A program made the translations under genes and the position numbers. The notes below the pieces were generated by a model. It was not told where the DNA came from. It ran no database searches and saw only the letters and a list, made by a program, of their open reading frames with translations. From B1SED10-75 sp964636865 (lineage in GTDB: Bacteria > Bacillota > Dethiobacteria > DTU022 > PWGO01), in assembly GCA_964636865.1 (NCBI GenBank), contig CAZWVJ010000060.1, forward strand, positions 1 to 6,338: DNA of 6,338 bases, read 5' to 3'. Of this stretch, positions 1-6,338 are shown one piece after another; the first letter of the stretch is position 1, and each line of letters begins with the position of its first letter.

Positions 1-2922
1 CGTTTTGCCACTTCCGACCTCAATGACCTTTACCGCCGGGTTATTAACCGTAACAACCGTTTGAAACGACTTTTAGATTTGGGTGCCCCTGATATTATTG
101 TCAGGAATGAAAAACGGATGTTACAGGAGGCAGTGGATGCTTTGATAGATAATGGCCGCAGAGGGCGTCCGGTTACAGGTCCCGGAAACCGCCCGTTGAA
201 ATCATTAAGTGACATGCTCAAGGGAAAACAAGGGCGTTTCAGACAAAATTTGTTGGGTAAAAGAGTAGATTACTCAGGCCGTTCTGTTATTGTTGTGGGT
301 CCGGAATTGAAAATGTATCAATGCGGACTGCCTAAAGAAATGGCATTGGAACTTTTTAAACCTTTTGTAATGAAAAAGCTGGTCAATGATGGGACAACTC
401 AAAACATTAAGAGCGCGAAAAAAATGGTTGAAAGAGTAAATCCGGAAGTTTGGGATGTATTGGAAGATGTAATTAAAGAACATCCGGTTATGCTTAACCG
501 TGCTCCGACGTTGCACCGCTTGGGAATTCAAGCTTTTGAGCCGGTTCTGGTTGAAGGCAGGGCCATACAAGTTCATCCGTTGGTTTGCGCGGCTTACAAT
601 GCTGATTTTGATGGAGACCAGATGGCAGTGCATGTTCCTCTTTCGGCGGAAGCTCAGGCAGAAGCGAGGAGCATAATGTTGTCGGCCCAGAACATCCTTA
701 ATCCCAAAGATAGCAGTCCGGTAGCTTCTCCCACTCAGGACGTGGTTTTAGGTTTGTATTACCTTACCCTGGAAAAAGAAGGTGCCAAGGGAGAAGGGAA
801 AATTTATGCCAGCACGGAAGAAGCAGTGATGGCTTATGATCAGAAATATTTGGATCTGCAGGCACGGGTATTTATTAGTTTTGCCGGCATAAATAAAGAC
901 GAATTTAGGGAAAAGAAGGGTGTTTTGTTAACTACTGTAGGGAAAATATTAATTAATGAAATCTTTCCTGTAGATTTTCCTTATATTAATAATGCTGAAG
1001 AAGTTAACTATCTTTTACCCACTAATCTTGTGGAATTTAAAGATCTTGATGTAGAAAAGATCTTGGAAGAGGTCCCGCTAAATAAACCCGTTAGAAAAGA
1101 CTTTGTTGCCAAAATAGTTTCCTGGTGTTACCGGAGATATGGCAGTACACAAACAGCGGTAATTCTTGATAAAATTAAGTCCCTTGGTTTTCACTATGCG
1201 ACCAAGGCCGGGGTGACGGTGGCAATTGAAGATGTAACTGTGCCCGCTGAAAAGCAAGATATTCTATCCTCAGGAGAAAGTGAAGTAGACCAAATTGATG
1301 GTGATTTTCGCAGGGGTTTAATTACCGAGAAAGAGCGTTATGATAGGGTTATAGGTATTTGGGGACAGAAAAAGGATGATTTAACCAAAACATTGATGGA
1401 TAGCTTGGATAAATTTAATCCCATTTACATGATGGCTAACTCAGGAGCCAGAGGTAACGAGTCACAGATAACTCAGCTTGCCGGAATGCGAGGGCTTATG
1501 GCTGATCCTACAGGCCGTATTATAGACTTACCAATAAAAGCCAACTTCCGGGAGGGGCTCACGGTGTTGGAGTATTTTATATCTACCCACGGAGCCCGCA
1601 AGGGATTGGCTGATACGGCATTGAAAACGGCAGACTCCGGGTATCTTACCAGGCGCTTGGTGGATGTTTCTCAGGATGTAATCATTCGGGAACCGGATTG
1701 TGGAACCACTTTAGGTTTGTCTTTAACAGATTATGTGAATATGGGATGTGAGCTTACGGAAGCCATGGAGAAACTGGTGGGAAGGTTTACTTTGGAAAGT
1801 GTTTATCATCCTGAAACCGGGGAAGTTCTGGCCGAAGCGGATACCCATATTACTGAAGAAATGATCCGGCAGTTTATGGAACTGGGCATAACCGAAATTA
1901 GATTCCGTTCAGTTCTGACATGTAAAACAAAACACGGAGTTTGTGTGATGTGTTATGGGCGAAACCCTGCAACCGGCAATGTGGTAGATGTAGGAGAAGC
2001 TGTGGGTATTGTGGCGGCTCAATCTATCGGCGAGCCCGGCACTCAATTAACTATGCGCACTTTCCACACGGGAGGTGTTGCCGGTGATGATATCACTCAG
2101 GGTTTACCTCGGGTCGAAGAACTATTTGAGGCGCGCAAGCCTAAGGGCCAATCTTTGATCAGCGAGATTTCTGGTAACGTAGAAATATTTGAAACCCGGT
2201 ATAAATTAGAGATTAAAGTAAATTCCGAGCATGGAGAAGTGAGGACTTACCAGGTCCCCTACGGAGCTCGTTTGAAAGTTGAAGAAGGGCAGCATATTAA
2301 CGCCGGTGATGAGCTGACGGAAGGTTCAATTAACCCCCATGAACTTTTATCGGTAAAAGGAGTTCGTGGTGTACAACTGTATTTATTGCAAGAAGTGCAA
2401 AATGTTTATGATATGCAGGGTGTAGATATTATTGACAAGCATATTGAAGTTATTGTGCGCCAAATGTTGAAAAAAGTTAAAGTAGAAGAAGCCGGTGATA
2501 CTCATCTCTTACCGGGAGGCGTGGTAGATAGCTTTGAATTTGAAGAAATAAACGAAGATATTCTTAATAATGGCGGCAAGCCTGCTTTGGCCCGCCCCTT
2601 ATTAATGGGTATTACCAAGGCCTCATTGGCTACAGATTCTTTCCTGTCTGCTGCTTCATTCCAGGAAACTACCAGGGTGCTAACGGAAGCTGCAATTAAG
2701 GGAAGAATAGACCCACTGTTAGGTTTAAAAGAAAATGTCATCATTGGAAAATTGGTGCCTGCGGGGACAGGAATGAGAAGATATAGGAATATTGAAGTTT
2801 CTCCTTCAGGCCGGTTAGCTACAGAAGGTGACGAAGAAAAAAGCGATGTAGAGGAAGCCAAAGAGAGTAAGGAAGAAGGAGACCAAAAAGATCATTTTAA
2901 AGAAACTTCGCATCAAAAGTAA
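1..2922 (+). CDS. rpoC: DNA-directed RNA polymerase subunit beta' (5'-truncated by window edge)
   Basis: This is the catalytic beta' subunit of RNA polymerase. The frame is open from base 1 (first residues RFATSDLNDL) to TAA at 2920-2922, giving 973 residues; roughly the first 250 (N-terminal zinc site, zipper, start of the clamp) lie outside the window. The TTG at 61 is an internal leucine codon, not a start. In window numbering: residues 4-51 are the clamp coiled coil that binds sigma region 2; about 50-95 form the rudder and switch-2 segment; 200-206 are NADFDGD, whose three aspartates hold the catalytic magnesium; about 482-504 are the GARGNESQITQLAGMRG region; about 522-557 are the bridge helix with T543-A544; C567, C641, C648 and C651 are the second zinc site; the trigger helix includes M685, R686 and H689. 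The trigger loop runs straight on to GLPR near 701-704, so the large insertion of enterobacterial beta' is absent, as expected in Bacillota. The C-terminus is an acidic, lysine-rich tail. Identification is certain. Confidence 0.99.
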   Translation, partial: RFATSDLNDLYRRVINRNNRLKRLLDLGAPDIIVRNEKRMLQEAVDALIDNGRRGRPVTGPGNRPLKSLSDMLKGKQGRFRQNLLGKRVDYSGRSVIVVGPELKMYQCGLPKEMALELFKPFVMKKLVNDGTTQNIKSAKKMVERVNPEVWDVLEDVIKEHPVMLNRAPTLHRLGIQAFEPVLVEGRAIQVHPLVCAAYNADFDGDQMAVHVPLSAEAQAEARSIMLSAQNILNPKDSSPVASPTQDVVLGLYYLTLEKEGAKGEGKIYASTEEAVMAYDQKYLDLQARVFISFAGINKDEFREKKGVLLTTVGKILINEIFPVDFPYINNAEEVNYLLPTNLVEFKDLDVEKILEEVPLNKPVRKDFVAKIVSWCYRRYGSTQTAVILDKIKSLGFHYATKAGVTVAIEDVTVPAEKQDILSSGESEVDQIDGDFRRGLITEKERYDRVIGIWGQKKDDLTKTLMDSLDKFNPIYMMANSGARGNESQITQLAGMRGLMADPTGRIIDLPIKANFREGLTVLEYFISTHGARKGLADTALKTADSGYLTRRLVDVSQDVIIREPDCGTTLGLSLTDYVNMGCELTEAMEKLVGRFTLESVYHPETGEVLAEADTHITEEMIRQFMELGITEIRFRSVLTCKTKHGVCVMCYGRNPATGNVVDVGEAVGIVAAQSIGEPGTQLTMRTFHTGGVAGDDITQGLPRVEELFEARKPKGQSLISEISGNVEIFETRYKLEIKVNSEHGEVRTYQVPYGARLKVEEGQHINAGDELTEGSINPHELLSVKGVRGVQLYLLQEVQNVYDMQGVDIIDKHIEVIVRQMLKKVKVEEAGDTHLLPGGVVDSFEFEEINEDILNNGGKPALARPLLMGITKASLATDSFLSAASFQETTRVLTEAAIKGRIDPLLGLKENVIIGKLVPAGTGMRRYRNIEVSPSGRLATEGDEEKSDVEEAKESKEEGDQKDHFKETSHQK

Positions 2923-2951
2923 TTGACAGGGTTAAAAGTAGATGTTAAAAT
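2923..2951 (+). promoter_or_regulatory. Predicted sigma-A promoter between rpoC and the L7Ae-like gene
   Basis: A full-consensus -35 box TTGACA (2923-2928) begins at the base after the rpoC stop codon. A 17-nt spacer follows, then TAAAAT (2946-2951, five of six matches to TATAAT). The bases TGT at 2943-2945 supply the TG of an extended -10 element. A/T-rich sequence lies upstream (about 2889-2922). Transcription would begin near 2956-2958, leaving a 5' leader of about 37 nt before the ATG at 2995. The fit in sequence and spacing is strong for a vegetative promoter, and the position would let the ribosomal-protein and elongation-factor genes be transcribed independently of rpoBC. It is a prediction from sequence; activity is not shown. 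Confidence 0.75.
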
Positions 2952-2978
2952 CTTTAAGTGTGTTTGAGCAAGGCGTTG

Positions 2979-2985
2979 AAGGGAG
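2979..2985 (+). promoter_or_regulatory. Ribosome binding site of the L7Ae-like gene
   Basis: AAGGGAG, a partial match to the Shine-Dalgarno consensus, ends 9 nt before the ATG at 2995 and supports that start over the internal ATG at 3022. It is weaker than the sites in front of rpsG and tuf. Confidence 0.7.
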
Positions 2986-2994
2986 CGCGAATTC

Positions 2995-3249
2995 ATGGCT
3001 TTCAACATTGAAGAATTAAAAATGGTCTCTAGAAAAGTGGTAGGTACAAAACAAACTTTGAAAACAATTAATAAAGGTGAAGCCAAGCACGTTATAATTG
3101 CTAAAGATGCTGAAGAAAAAGTAGTTTCTCCCTTAATAGAGCTTTGCAAGGAAAAAGACATATCCTGGAGTTATGCGGAATCTATGAGTGAGTTAGGGAA
3201 TGCTTGCGGAATAAAAGTAGGAGCGTCAGCAGCGGCTCTTATTGAATGA
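2995..3249 (+). CDS. rplGB: L7Ae-family kink-turn RNA-binding protein (YbxF-like)
   Basis: An 84-residue protein of the L7Ae/L30e family, close in length and pattern to Bacillus subtilis YbxF (RplGB), which occupies the same place between rpoC and rpsL. Visible family signatures are GTKQTLK (17-23), the strand and turn VIIAKDAE (33-40), and LGNACGIKVGASAAA (67-81), the segment that in this family carries the loop contacting kink-turn RNA. Family knowledge says these proteins bind K-turns; a ribosomal or other RNA target here is inference. The ATG at 2995 is chosen because AAGGGAG (2979-2985) lies 9 nt upstream and the N-terminal length matches homologues; a later ATG at 3022 would remove the first helix. 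The gene sits 72 nt after rpoC, downstream of a predicted promoter, and 23 nt before rpsL, so it is probably co-transcribed with rpsL. The protein family is certain; the symbol follows B. subtilis usage. Confidence 0.93.
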   Translation: MAFNIEELKMVSRKVVGTKQTLKTINKGEAKHVIIAKDAEEKVVSPLIELCKEKDISWSYAESMSELGNACGIKVGASAAALIE

Positions 3250-3272
3250 TATGAAGTGAGAGAGGTGATAAA

Positions 3273-3647
3273 ATGCCTACTATGAATCAACTGGTAAGAA
3301 AAGGTAGGAAACAAACTAAAGGAAAAGCTTCGTCTCCTGCCTTGGAAAAATGCCCTCAAAAAAGAGGAGTATGTACCAGAGTGTTTACAGCTACGCCAAA
3401 AAAGCCTAATTCTGCTTTAAGAAAAGTTGCCCGGGTAAGGCTTACCAATGGTATGGAGGTTAGTGCTTATATCCCGGGGATAGGACATAATCTTCAAGAA
3501 CATTCTGTTGTATTGGTCCGGGGTGGAAGGGTAAAGGATTTACCCGGTGTGAGGTATCATCTGGTAAGAGGCGCTTTAGATGCAGGAGGTGTAGAGGGCA
3601 GGGCCAAAGGCCGCTCAAAATATGGAACGAAGAAACCGAAAAAATAA
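3273..3647 (+). CDS. rpsL: 30S ribosomal protein S12
   Basis: S12 sits at the 30S decoding centre and takes part in tRNA selection and accuracy. The 124-residue length equals that of many bacterial S12 proteins. Diagnostic segments: CPQKRGVCTRV (27-37), TPKKPNSALRK (41-51) containing the PNSA decoding-centre loop (45-48), GIGHNLQEHSV (69-79), and GGRVKDLPGVRYH (84-96). Numbering matches Escherichia coli S12 counted with its initiator Met. K43 and K88, positions where substitutions commonly give streptomycin resistance, carry the wild-type lysines, so no such mutation is visible. D89 is the aspartate that RimO methylthiolates in some bacteria; whether that happens here is unknown. The ATG is preceded by GAGGTGA (3262-3268) at good spacing. 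The gene lies 23 nt after the L7Ae-like gene and 29 nt before rpsG, with no terminator on either side. Identification is certain. Confidence 0.99.
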   Translation: MPTMNQLVRKGRKQTKGKASSPALEKCPQKRGVCTRVFTATPKKPNSALRKVARVRLTNGMEVSAYIPGIGHNLQEHSVVLVRGGRVKDLPGVRYHLVRGALDAGGVEGRAKGRSKYGTKKPKK

Positions 3648-3661
3648 TTTAACATTTTCTC

Positions 3662-3670
3662 AGGAGGTGA
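3662..3670 (+). promoter_or_regulatory. Strong Shine-Dalgarno deciding the TTG start of rpsG
   Basis: AGGAGGTGA is a nine-base perfect complement to the 16S rRNA 3' end. Its AGGAGG core ends 9 nt before TTG at 3677, and no ATG or GTG in the rpsG frame lies near the expected start. The TTG gives the family-typical N-terminus MPRKG. Confidence 0.9.
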
Positions 3671-3676
3671 AGTTAG

Positions 3677-4147
3677 TTGCCGCGTAAAGGAGCAGTTCCT
3701 AAAAGGGAAGTTGACCCGGATCCCTTATACAATAATGAACTCGTAGCTAAATTTATAAATAAATTAATGTATGACGGTAAAAAAGAAAAAGCCCGAAGTA
3801 TAATGTATGAAGCATTTGAAATTATAAAAGAAAAAACGGATAAAGATCCTCTGGAAATATTTGAAGGTGCGGTCCAAAACATATCACCTGTTTTAGAGGT
3901 AAAACCCCGTCGTGTTGGGGGTGCTACTTATCAGGTGCCTGTAGAGGTAAGTTCTCATCGTAAAATAATATTAGCGATACGTTGGATTATCAACTATGCC
4001 AGGCAGCGTGGAGAAAGAACGATGGCAGAACGTTTGGCAGCAGAAATCATGGATGCTGCTAACAGTACGGGAAGTTCTTTTAAGAAAAAAGAAGATACGC
4101 ACAAAATGGCAGAAGCTAATAAAGCTTTTGCCCATTACCGCTGGTAA
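3677..4147 (+). CDS. rpsG: 30S ribosomal protein S7
   Basis: S7 is a primary binder of the 16S rRNA 3' major domain; it starts assembly of the 30S head and lines the E site. The product is 156 residues, the usual bacterial length. It starts MPRKGAVPKREVDPDP. The rRNA-binding beta hairpin is at about 73-91 (EVKPRRVGGATYQVPVEV), followed by the helical core with RWIINYARQRGERTMAERLA (102-121) and the C-terminal FAHYRW (151-156). The start codon is TTG, fixed by the strong Shine-Dalgarno just upstream and by homology of the N-terminus. In E. coli S7 represses its operon by binding a structured rpsL-rpsG intergenic RNA; the gap here is only 29 nt, so that particular arrangement is unlikely (inference). 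A frame-shifted open stretch at 3996-4202 is a shadow of this gene. Identification is certain. Confidence 0.99.
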   Translation: MPRKGAVPKREVDPDPLYNNELVAKFINKLMYDGKKEKARSIMYEAFEIIKEKTDKDPLEIFEGAVQNISPVLEVKPRRVGGATYQVPVEVSSHRKIILAIRWIINYARQRGERTMAERLAAEIMDAANSTGSSFKKKEDTHKMAEANKAFAHYRW

Positions 4148-4180
4148 TATTGTTTGGAGGTTATTGATTAAAAATATATT

Positions 4181-4192
4181 AGGAAAGGGGGG
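4181..4192 (+). promoter_or_regulatory. Ribosome binding site of fusA
   Basis: A purine run AGGAAAGGGGGG ends 6 nt before the fusA ATG at 4199. The G-rich core differs from AAGGAGG by an A-to-G change, so it could still pair with the anti-Shine-Dalgarno using a G-U wobble. A second Shine-Dalgarno-like GGAGG lies at 4156-4160, too far upstream to serve this ATG. Confidence 0.75.
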
Positions 4193-4198
4193 AAAAAG

Positions 4199-6277
4199 AT
4201 GAGGCAGATTCCGCTGGAAAAATTAAGAAATATTGGTATTGCTGCTCATATTGATGCCGGCAAAACCACAACTACCGAAAGAATGTTATTTTATACCGGA
4301 AGAGTGCATCGTTTGGGGGAAGTTGATGAAGGAAATGCTACTATGGACTGGATGGACCAGGAACAGGAAAGAGGCATAACTATTACTTCGGCGGCTACTA
4401 CCTGTTTTTGGGAAGGTTGTCAAATTAATATTATTGATACACCCGGACACGTGGACTTTACTATGGAAGTGGAACGTTCTTTAAGAGTGCTTGATGGTAT
4501 GATTGCTGTGTTTGATGCCAAAAGTGGAGTGGAGCCGCAATCGGAAACGGTGTGGCGTCAGGCAGATAATTATGAAGTTCCCCGTCTGGTGTATATTAAT
4601 AAAATGGACACAGTGGGGGCTGATTTTTATCATTCGGTGAAAATGATAGAAAAAAATCTTAATGCTAACCCGGTACCCGTTCAAATACCCTTGTATGAAG
4701 GGGAAAAATATAAAGGTATTATTGATTTAATTAAATTCAAATCTGTAGTTAATGTTAGCGAGTGGGGAATTAAAAGGGAAGAAGAAGATGTTCCCGCAGA
4801 ATATATAGAACAGGCTGAGAAATATCGAGAGAAAATGATTGAGTCTATTGCTGAAAGTGACGAGCATTTTATGGAGATGTACCTGGAAGGTGAAGATTTT
4901 TCTAATCAAGACATTCGGGAGGCTTTAAGAAGAGCTACTATAAAAAATGAACTGGTTCCGGTTTTGTGTGGTTCTTCTTATCGAAATAAAGGAGTGCAAT
5001 CTTTACTTGATGCCGTAGTAAATTATTTGCCTTCTCCTGCAGATGTGCCGGCTGTTAATGGCTATAATCCTGATACAGGTGAAGATTCTAATCGGTTGCC
5101 TGTGGATGATGCTCCTTTTTCCGCCCTGGCGTTTAAAATAATGACGGATGTTTATGTAGGCAAAGTTGCATTTTTACGTATTTATTCAGGAGTAATTAAA
5201 AGTGGTGCTCGAGTTTACAATTCTACCAGAGATAAGAAAGAAAAAGTGGGACGTATTCTTAAAATGCATGCTAATCGGCGAGAAGAAGTTGATCAGATGG
5301 CTACAGGGGATATTGTAGCAGTGGTAGGTCTGAAAAATGTTTCTACCGGGGATACACTATGTGATATGCAAAACCCCATTGTGCTGGAAAACATTCGCTT
5401 TCCTCAACCGGTTATTTCCGTAGCCATAGAACCGAAAACAAAAATGGATCAAGATAAAATGGCCTTTTCTTTACAACGTTTGGCCGAAGAAGATCCTACA
5501 TTTCGTAGTTACCAGGATGCAGATACCGGGCAGACATTAATATCAGGCATGGGAGAACTTCATTTGGAAGTAATAGTCAATCGATTGCTGCGGGAATTTA
5601 ACGTAGAAGCCAATGTAGGTCGTCCCCAGGTTGCGTATCGAGAAACTATTAAAAAGGGTACCCGGGTAGAAAACCGTTTTATTCGTCAATCCGGAGGAAG
5701 GGGGCAATACGGTCACGTAATCCTTGAAGTAGAGCCCCTGGACAGTACTGAAGAGGAACTAATTTTTGAAAGTAATATTGTAGGCGGAGTGATACCCAAG
5801 GAATATATACCTGCTGTAGAAGAGGGTGTCAGAGAGGCCATGTCTACCGGAGTTATTGCCAGTTATCCACTGATTGGCGTCAAAGTAAAATTAGTTGATG
5901 GTTCATATCATGAAGTCGACTCTTCGGAGATAGCATTTAAAATAGCTGCTTCCCAGGCTTTAAAGAAAGCAGTTTCTGATGCTAATCCAGTGCTCTTGGA
6001 GCCGGTTATGAAAGTGGATATAACTATTCCCGAAGAGTATATGGGCGACGTAATGGGAGATTTGACAGGACGCAGAGGACGTATTATCGGTTCTCAAAAA
6101 AATAAAGGTGTTCAAGTGGTGAATGCAGCGGTTCCGTTAAGTGAGTTGTTTGGCTATGCGACTGATTTGAGATCGCTAACACAGGGTAGAGGCATTTATA
6201 ATATGTCATTTCTGGATTATGAGGAAGTTCCCAAAAATATTTATGAGAAAATAGTCATGCATAGTGTGGTTGAATAA
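4199..6277 (+). CDS. fusA: Elongation factor G (translocation GTPase)
   Basis: EF-G drives tRNA-mRNA translocation on the ribosome and, with RRF, ribosome recycling; it is cytoplasmic. The length of 692 residues is normal for full-length bacterial EF-G. GTPase motifs are complete: P-loop AHIDAGKTT (16-24), switch I RGITIT (58-63), DTPGH (80-84) with the catalytic H84, NKMD (134-137), and CGSSYRNKGVQ (257-267) holding G5. The G' insertion lies at about 160-250. Domains II and III follow, with GMGELHLE (450-457) in III. Domain IV opens with QSGGRGQYGH (497-506), and its tip loop YHEVDSSE carries H571, equivalent to the translocation histidine of family members. Domain V has GDLTGRRG and ends near MSFLDYEEVP. 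The sequence resembles canonical clostridial EF-G rather than the ribosome-protection (Tet) branch, and the position after rpsG supports the housekeeping role. ATG is chosen from its ribosome site and the PLEKLRNIGIAAH N-terminus. The spacing is 51 nt after rpsG and 22 nt before tuf. Confidence 0.99.
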   Translation: MRQIPLEKLRNIGIAAHIDAGKTTTTERMLFYTGRVHRLGEVDEGNATMDWMDQEQERGITITSAATTCFWEGCQINIIDTPGHVDFTMEVERSLRVLDGMIAVFDAKSGVEPQSETVWRQADNYEVPRLVYINKMDTVGADFYHSVKMIEKNLNANPVPVQIPLYEGEKYKGIIDLIKFKSVVNVSEWGIKREEEDVPAEYIEQAEKYREKMIESIAESDEHFMEMYLEGEDFSNQDIREALRRATIKNELVPVLCGSSYRNKGVQSLLDAVVNYLPSPADVPAVNGYNPDTGEDSNRLPVDDAPFSALAFKIMTDVYVGKVAFLRIYSGVIKSGARVYNSTRDKKEKVGRILKMHANRREEVDQMATGDIVAVVGLKNVSTGDTLCDMQNPIVLENIRFPQPVISVAIEPKTKMDQDKMAFSLQRLAEEDPTFRSYQDADTGQTLISGMGELHLEVIVNRLLREFNVEANVGRPQVAYRETIKKGTRVENRFIRQSGGRGQYGHVILEVEPLDSTEEELIFESNIVGGVIPKEYIPAVEEGVREAMSTGVIASYPLIGVKVKLVDGSYHEVDSSEIAFKIAASQALKKAVSDANPVLLEPVMKVDITIPEEYMGDVMGDLTGRRGRIIGSQKNKGVQVVNAAVPLSELFGYATDLRSLTQGRGIYNMSFLDYEEVPKNIYEKIVMHSVVE

Positions 6278-6283
6278 AATTTC

Positions 6284-6291
6284 AAGGAGGT
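6284..6291 (+). promoter_or_regulatory. Strong Shine-Dalgarno of tuf
   Basis: AAGGAGGT matches the consensus fully; its AAGGAGG core ends 9 nt before the ATG at 6300. It fits the very high expression expected of EF-Tu and sits in the 22-nt gap after fusA. Confidence 0.9.
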
Positions 6292-6299
6292 AAGGACTA

Positions 6300-6338
6300 A
6301 TGGCAAAGAAGAAGTTTGAGAGGACGAAGCCTCATCTG
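6300..6338 (+). CDS. tuf: Elongation factor Tu, first 13 codons (cut by window edge)
   Basis: Thirteen codons read MAKKKFERTKPHL, the conserved EF-Tu N-terminus (compare MSKEKFERTKPHV in E. coli) just before the GTPase domain, which lies outside the window. EF-Tu delivers aminoacyl-tRNA to the ribosomal A site as a GTP complex. The ATG follows a full-consensus ribosome binding site. The position right after fusA is the standard str-operon order and strongly supports the call despite the short sequence. Leucine at residue 13, where valine or alanine is common, is a mild substitution. Whether the rest of the gene is intact cannot be seen. Confidence 0.95.
   Translation, partial: MAKKKFERTKPHL

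Noticed and set aside
274..633. Minus-strand 119-codon frame opposite rpoC (a similar one lies at 2502-2861)
   Set aside because: These are antisense to strongly conserved RpoC segments, including the NADFDGD active site in the first case, and their translations have no family resemblance or ribosome binding site.
2958..2994. Possible kink-turn in the leader of the L7Ae-like gene as an autoregulatory site
   Set aside because: GA-containing stretches (TTTGAGC, GTTGAAG) are present, but I cannot form the two stems with a three-base bulge and tandem G-A pairs. The leader is short, and no complementary arms flank the candidate GA steps.
2942..3019. 25-codon upstream frame starting at ATG 2942 and overlapping the L7Ae-like gene start
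   Set aside because: Its ATG lies at the -10 region, upstream of the predicted transcription start, and has no Shine-Dalgarno sequence.
3902..3920. CCCC...GGGG inverted repeat in rpsG as a terminator
   Set aside because: The stem is only about four or five pairs, no T-tract follows, and it lies within the conserved rRNA-binding hairpin codons of S7.
4150..4180. A/T-rich TTGTTT ... TATATT as a fusA promoter
   Set aside because: The -35 match is partial, the spacer is 19 nt, and no TG extension is present, so it is not distinguishable from AT-rich background.
3996..4202. 68-codon open frame overlapping the 3' half of rpsG
   Set aside because: It is a shifted-frame shadow of S7: no ribosome binding site at its ATG, no recognisable protein pattern, and the S7 frame is fully conserved across it. 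Only its last codons in the rpsG-fusA gap are of slight interest.
6062..6087. TTGACA followed by TATTAT inside fusA as a tuf promoter
   Set aside because: The spacer is only 14 nt, too short for sigma-A, and the bases encode the conserved domain V segment GDLTGRRGRI, which explains them.

Overview
This window is a stretch of the bacterial str operon, read entirely on the + strand: the 3' four-fifths of rpoC, a small L7Ae-family K-turn-binding protein gene (rplGB/ybxF type), rpsL (S12), rpsG (S7), fusA (EF-G), and the first 13 codons of tuf (EF-Tu). All are core information-processing genes. No mobile element, CRISPR array, RNA gene, pseudogene or credible minus-strand gene is visible, and no intergenic gap exceeds 72 nt.

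Organism: an L7Ae-like gene between rpoC and rpsL, an RpoC without the large trigger-loop insertion of proteobacteria, strong AGGAGG-type Shine-Dalgarno sequences, a TTG start and moderately AT-rich DNA all point to Bacillota (Firmicutes). The EF-G sequence (for example TTCFW before the INIIDTPGH segment, and VEPQSETVWRQAD) reads more like clostridial EF-G than that of Bacillus. I infer a member of Clostridia in the broad sense and cannot name a genus.

Layout: rpoC enters open at base 1 and stops at 2922. A 72-nt gap follows, holding a near-consensus sigma-A promoter whose -35 box starts directly after the rpoC stop. The L7Ae gene (2995-3249), rpsL (3273-3647), rpsG (3677-4147), fusA (4199-6277) and tuf (6300 onward) follow with gaps of 23, 29, 51 and 22 nt. 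No intrinsic terminator is seen between any of them, so readthrough from rpoBC is expected, with the internal promoter adding transcription of the translation genes.

How the genes work together: RpoC is the catalytic beta' subunit of RNA polymerase. S12 and S7 are 30S proteins (decoding centre, and head/3' major domain). EF-G and EF-Tu are the two GTPases of the elongation cycle, and the L7Ae-like protein binds kink-turn RNA. Linking polymerase and translation genes is the classical arrangement for growth-rate co-regulation.

I found no evidence of an undescribed system. The most useful non-routine observation is the promoter at 2923-2951. Weaker ones are a consensus -10 hexamer inside the end of fusA, an acidic lysine-rich tail on RpoC, the TTG start of rpsG, and a stop/start overlap at the fusA start.
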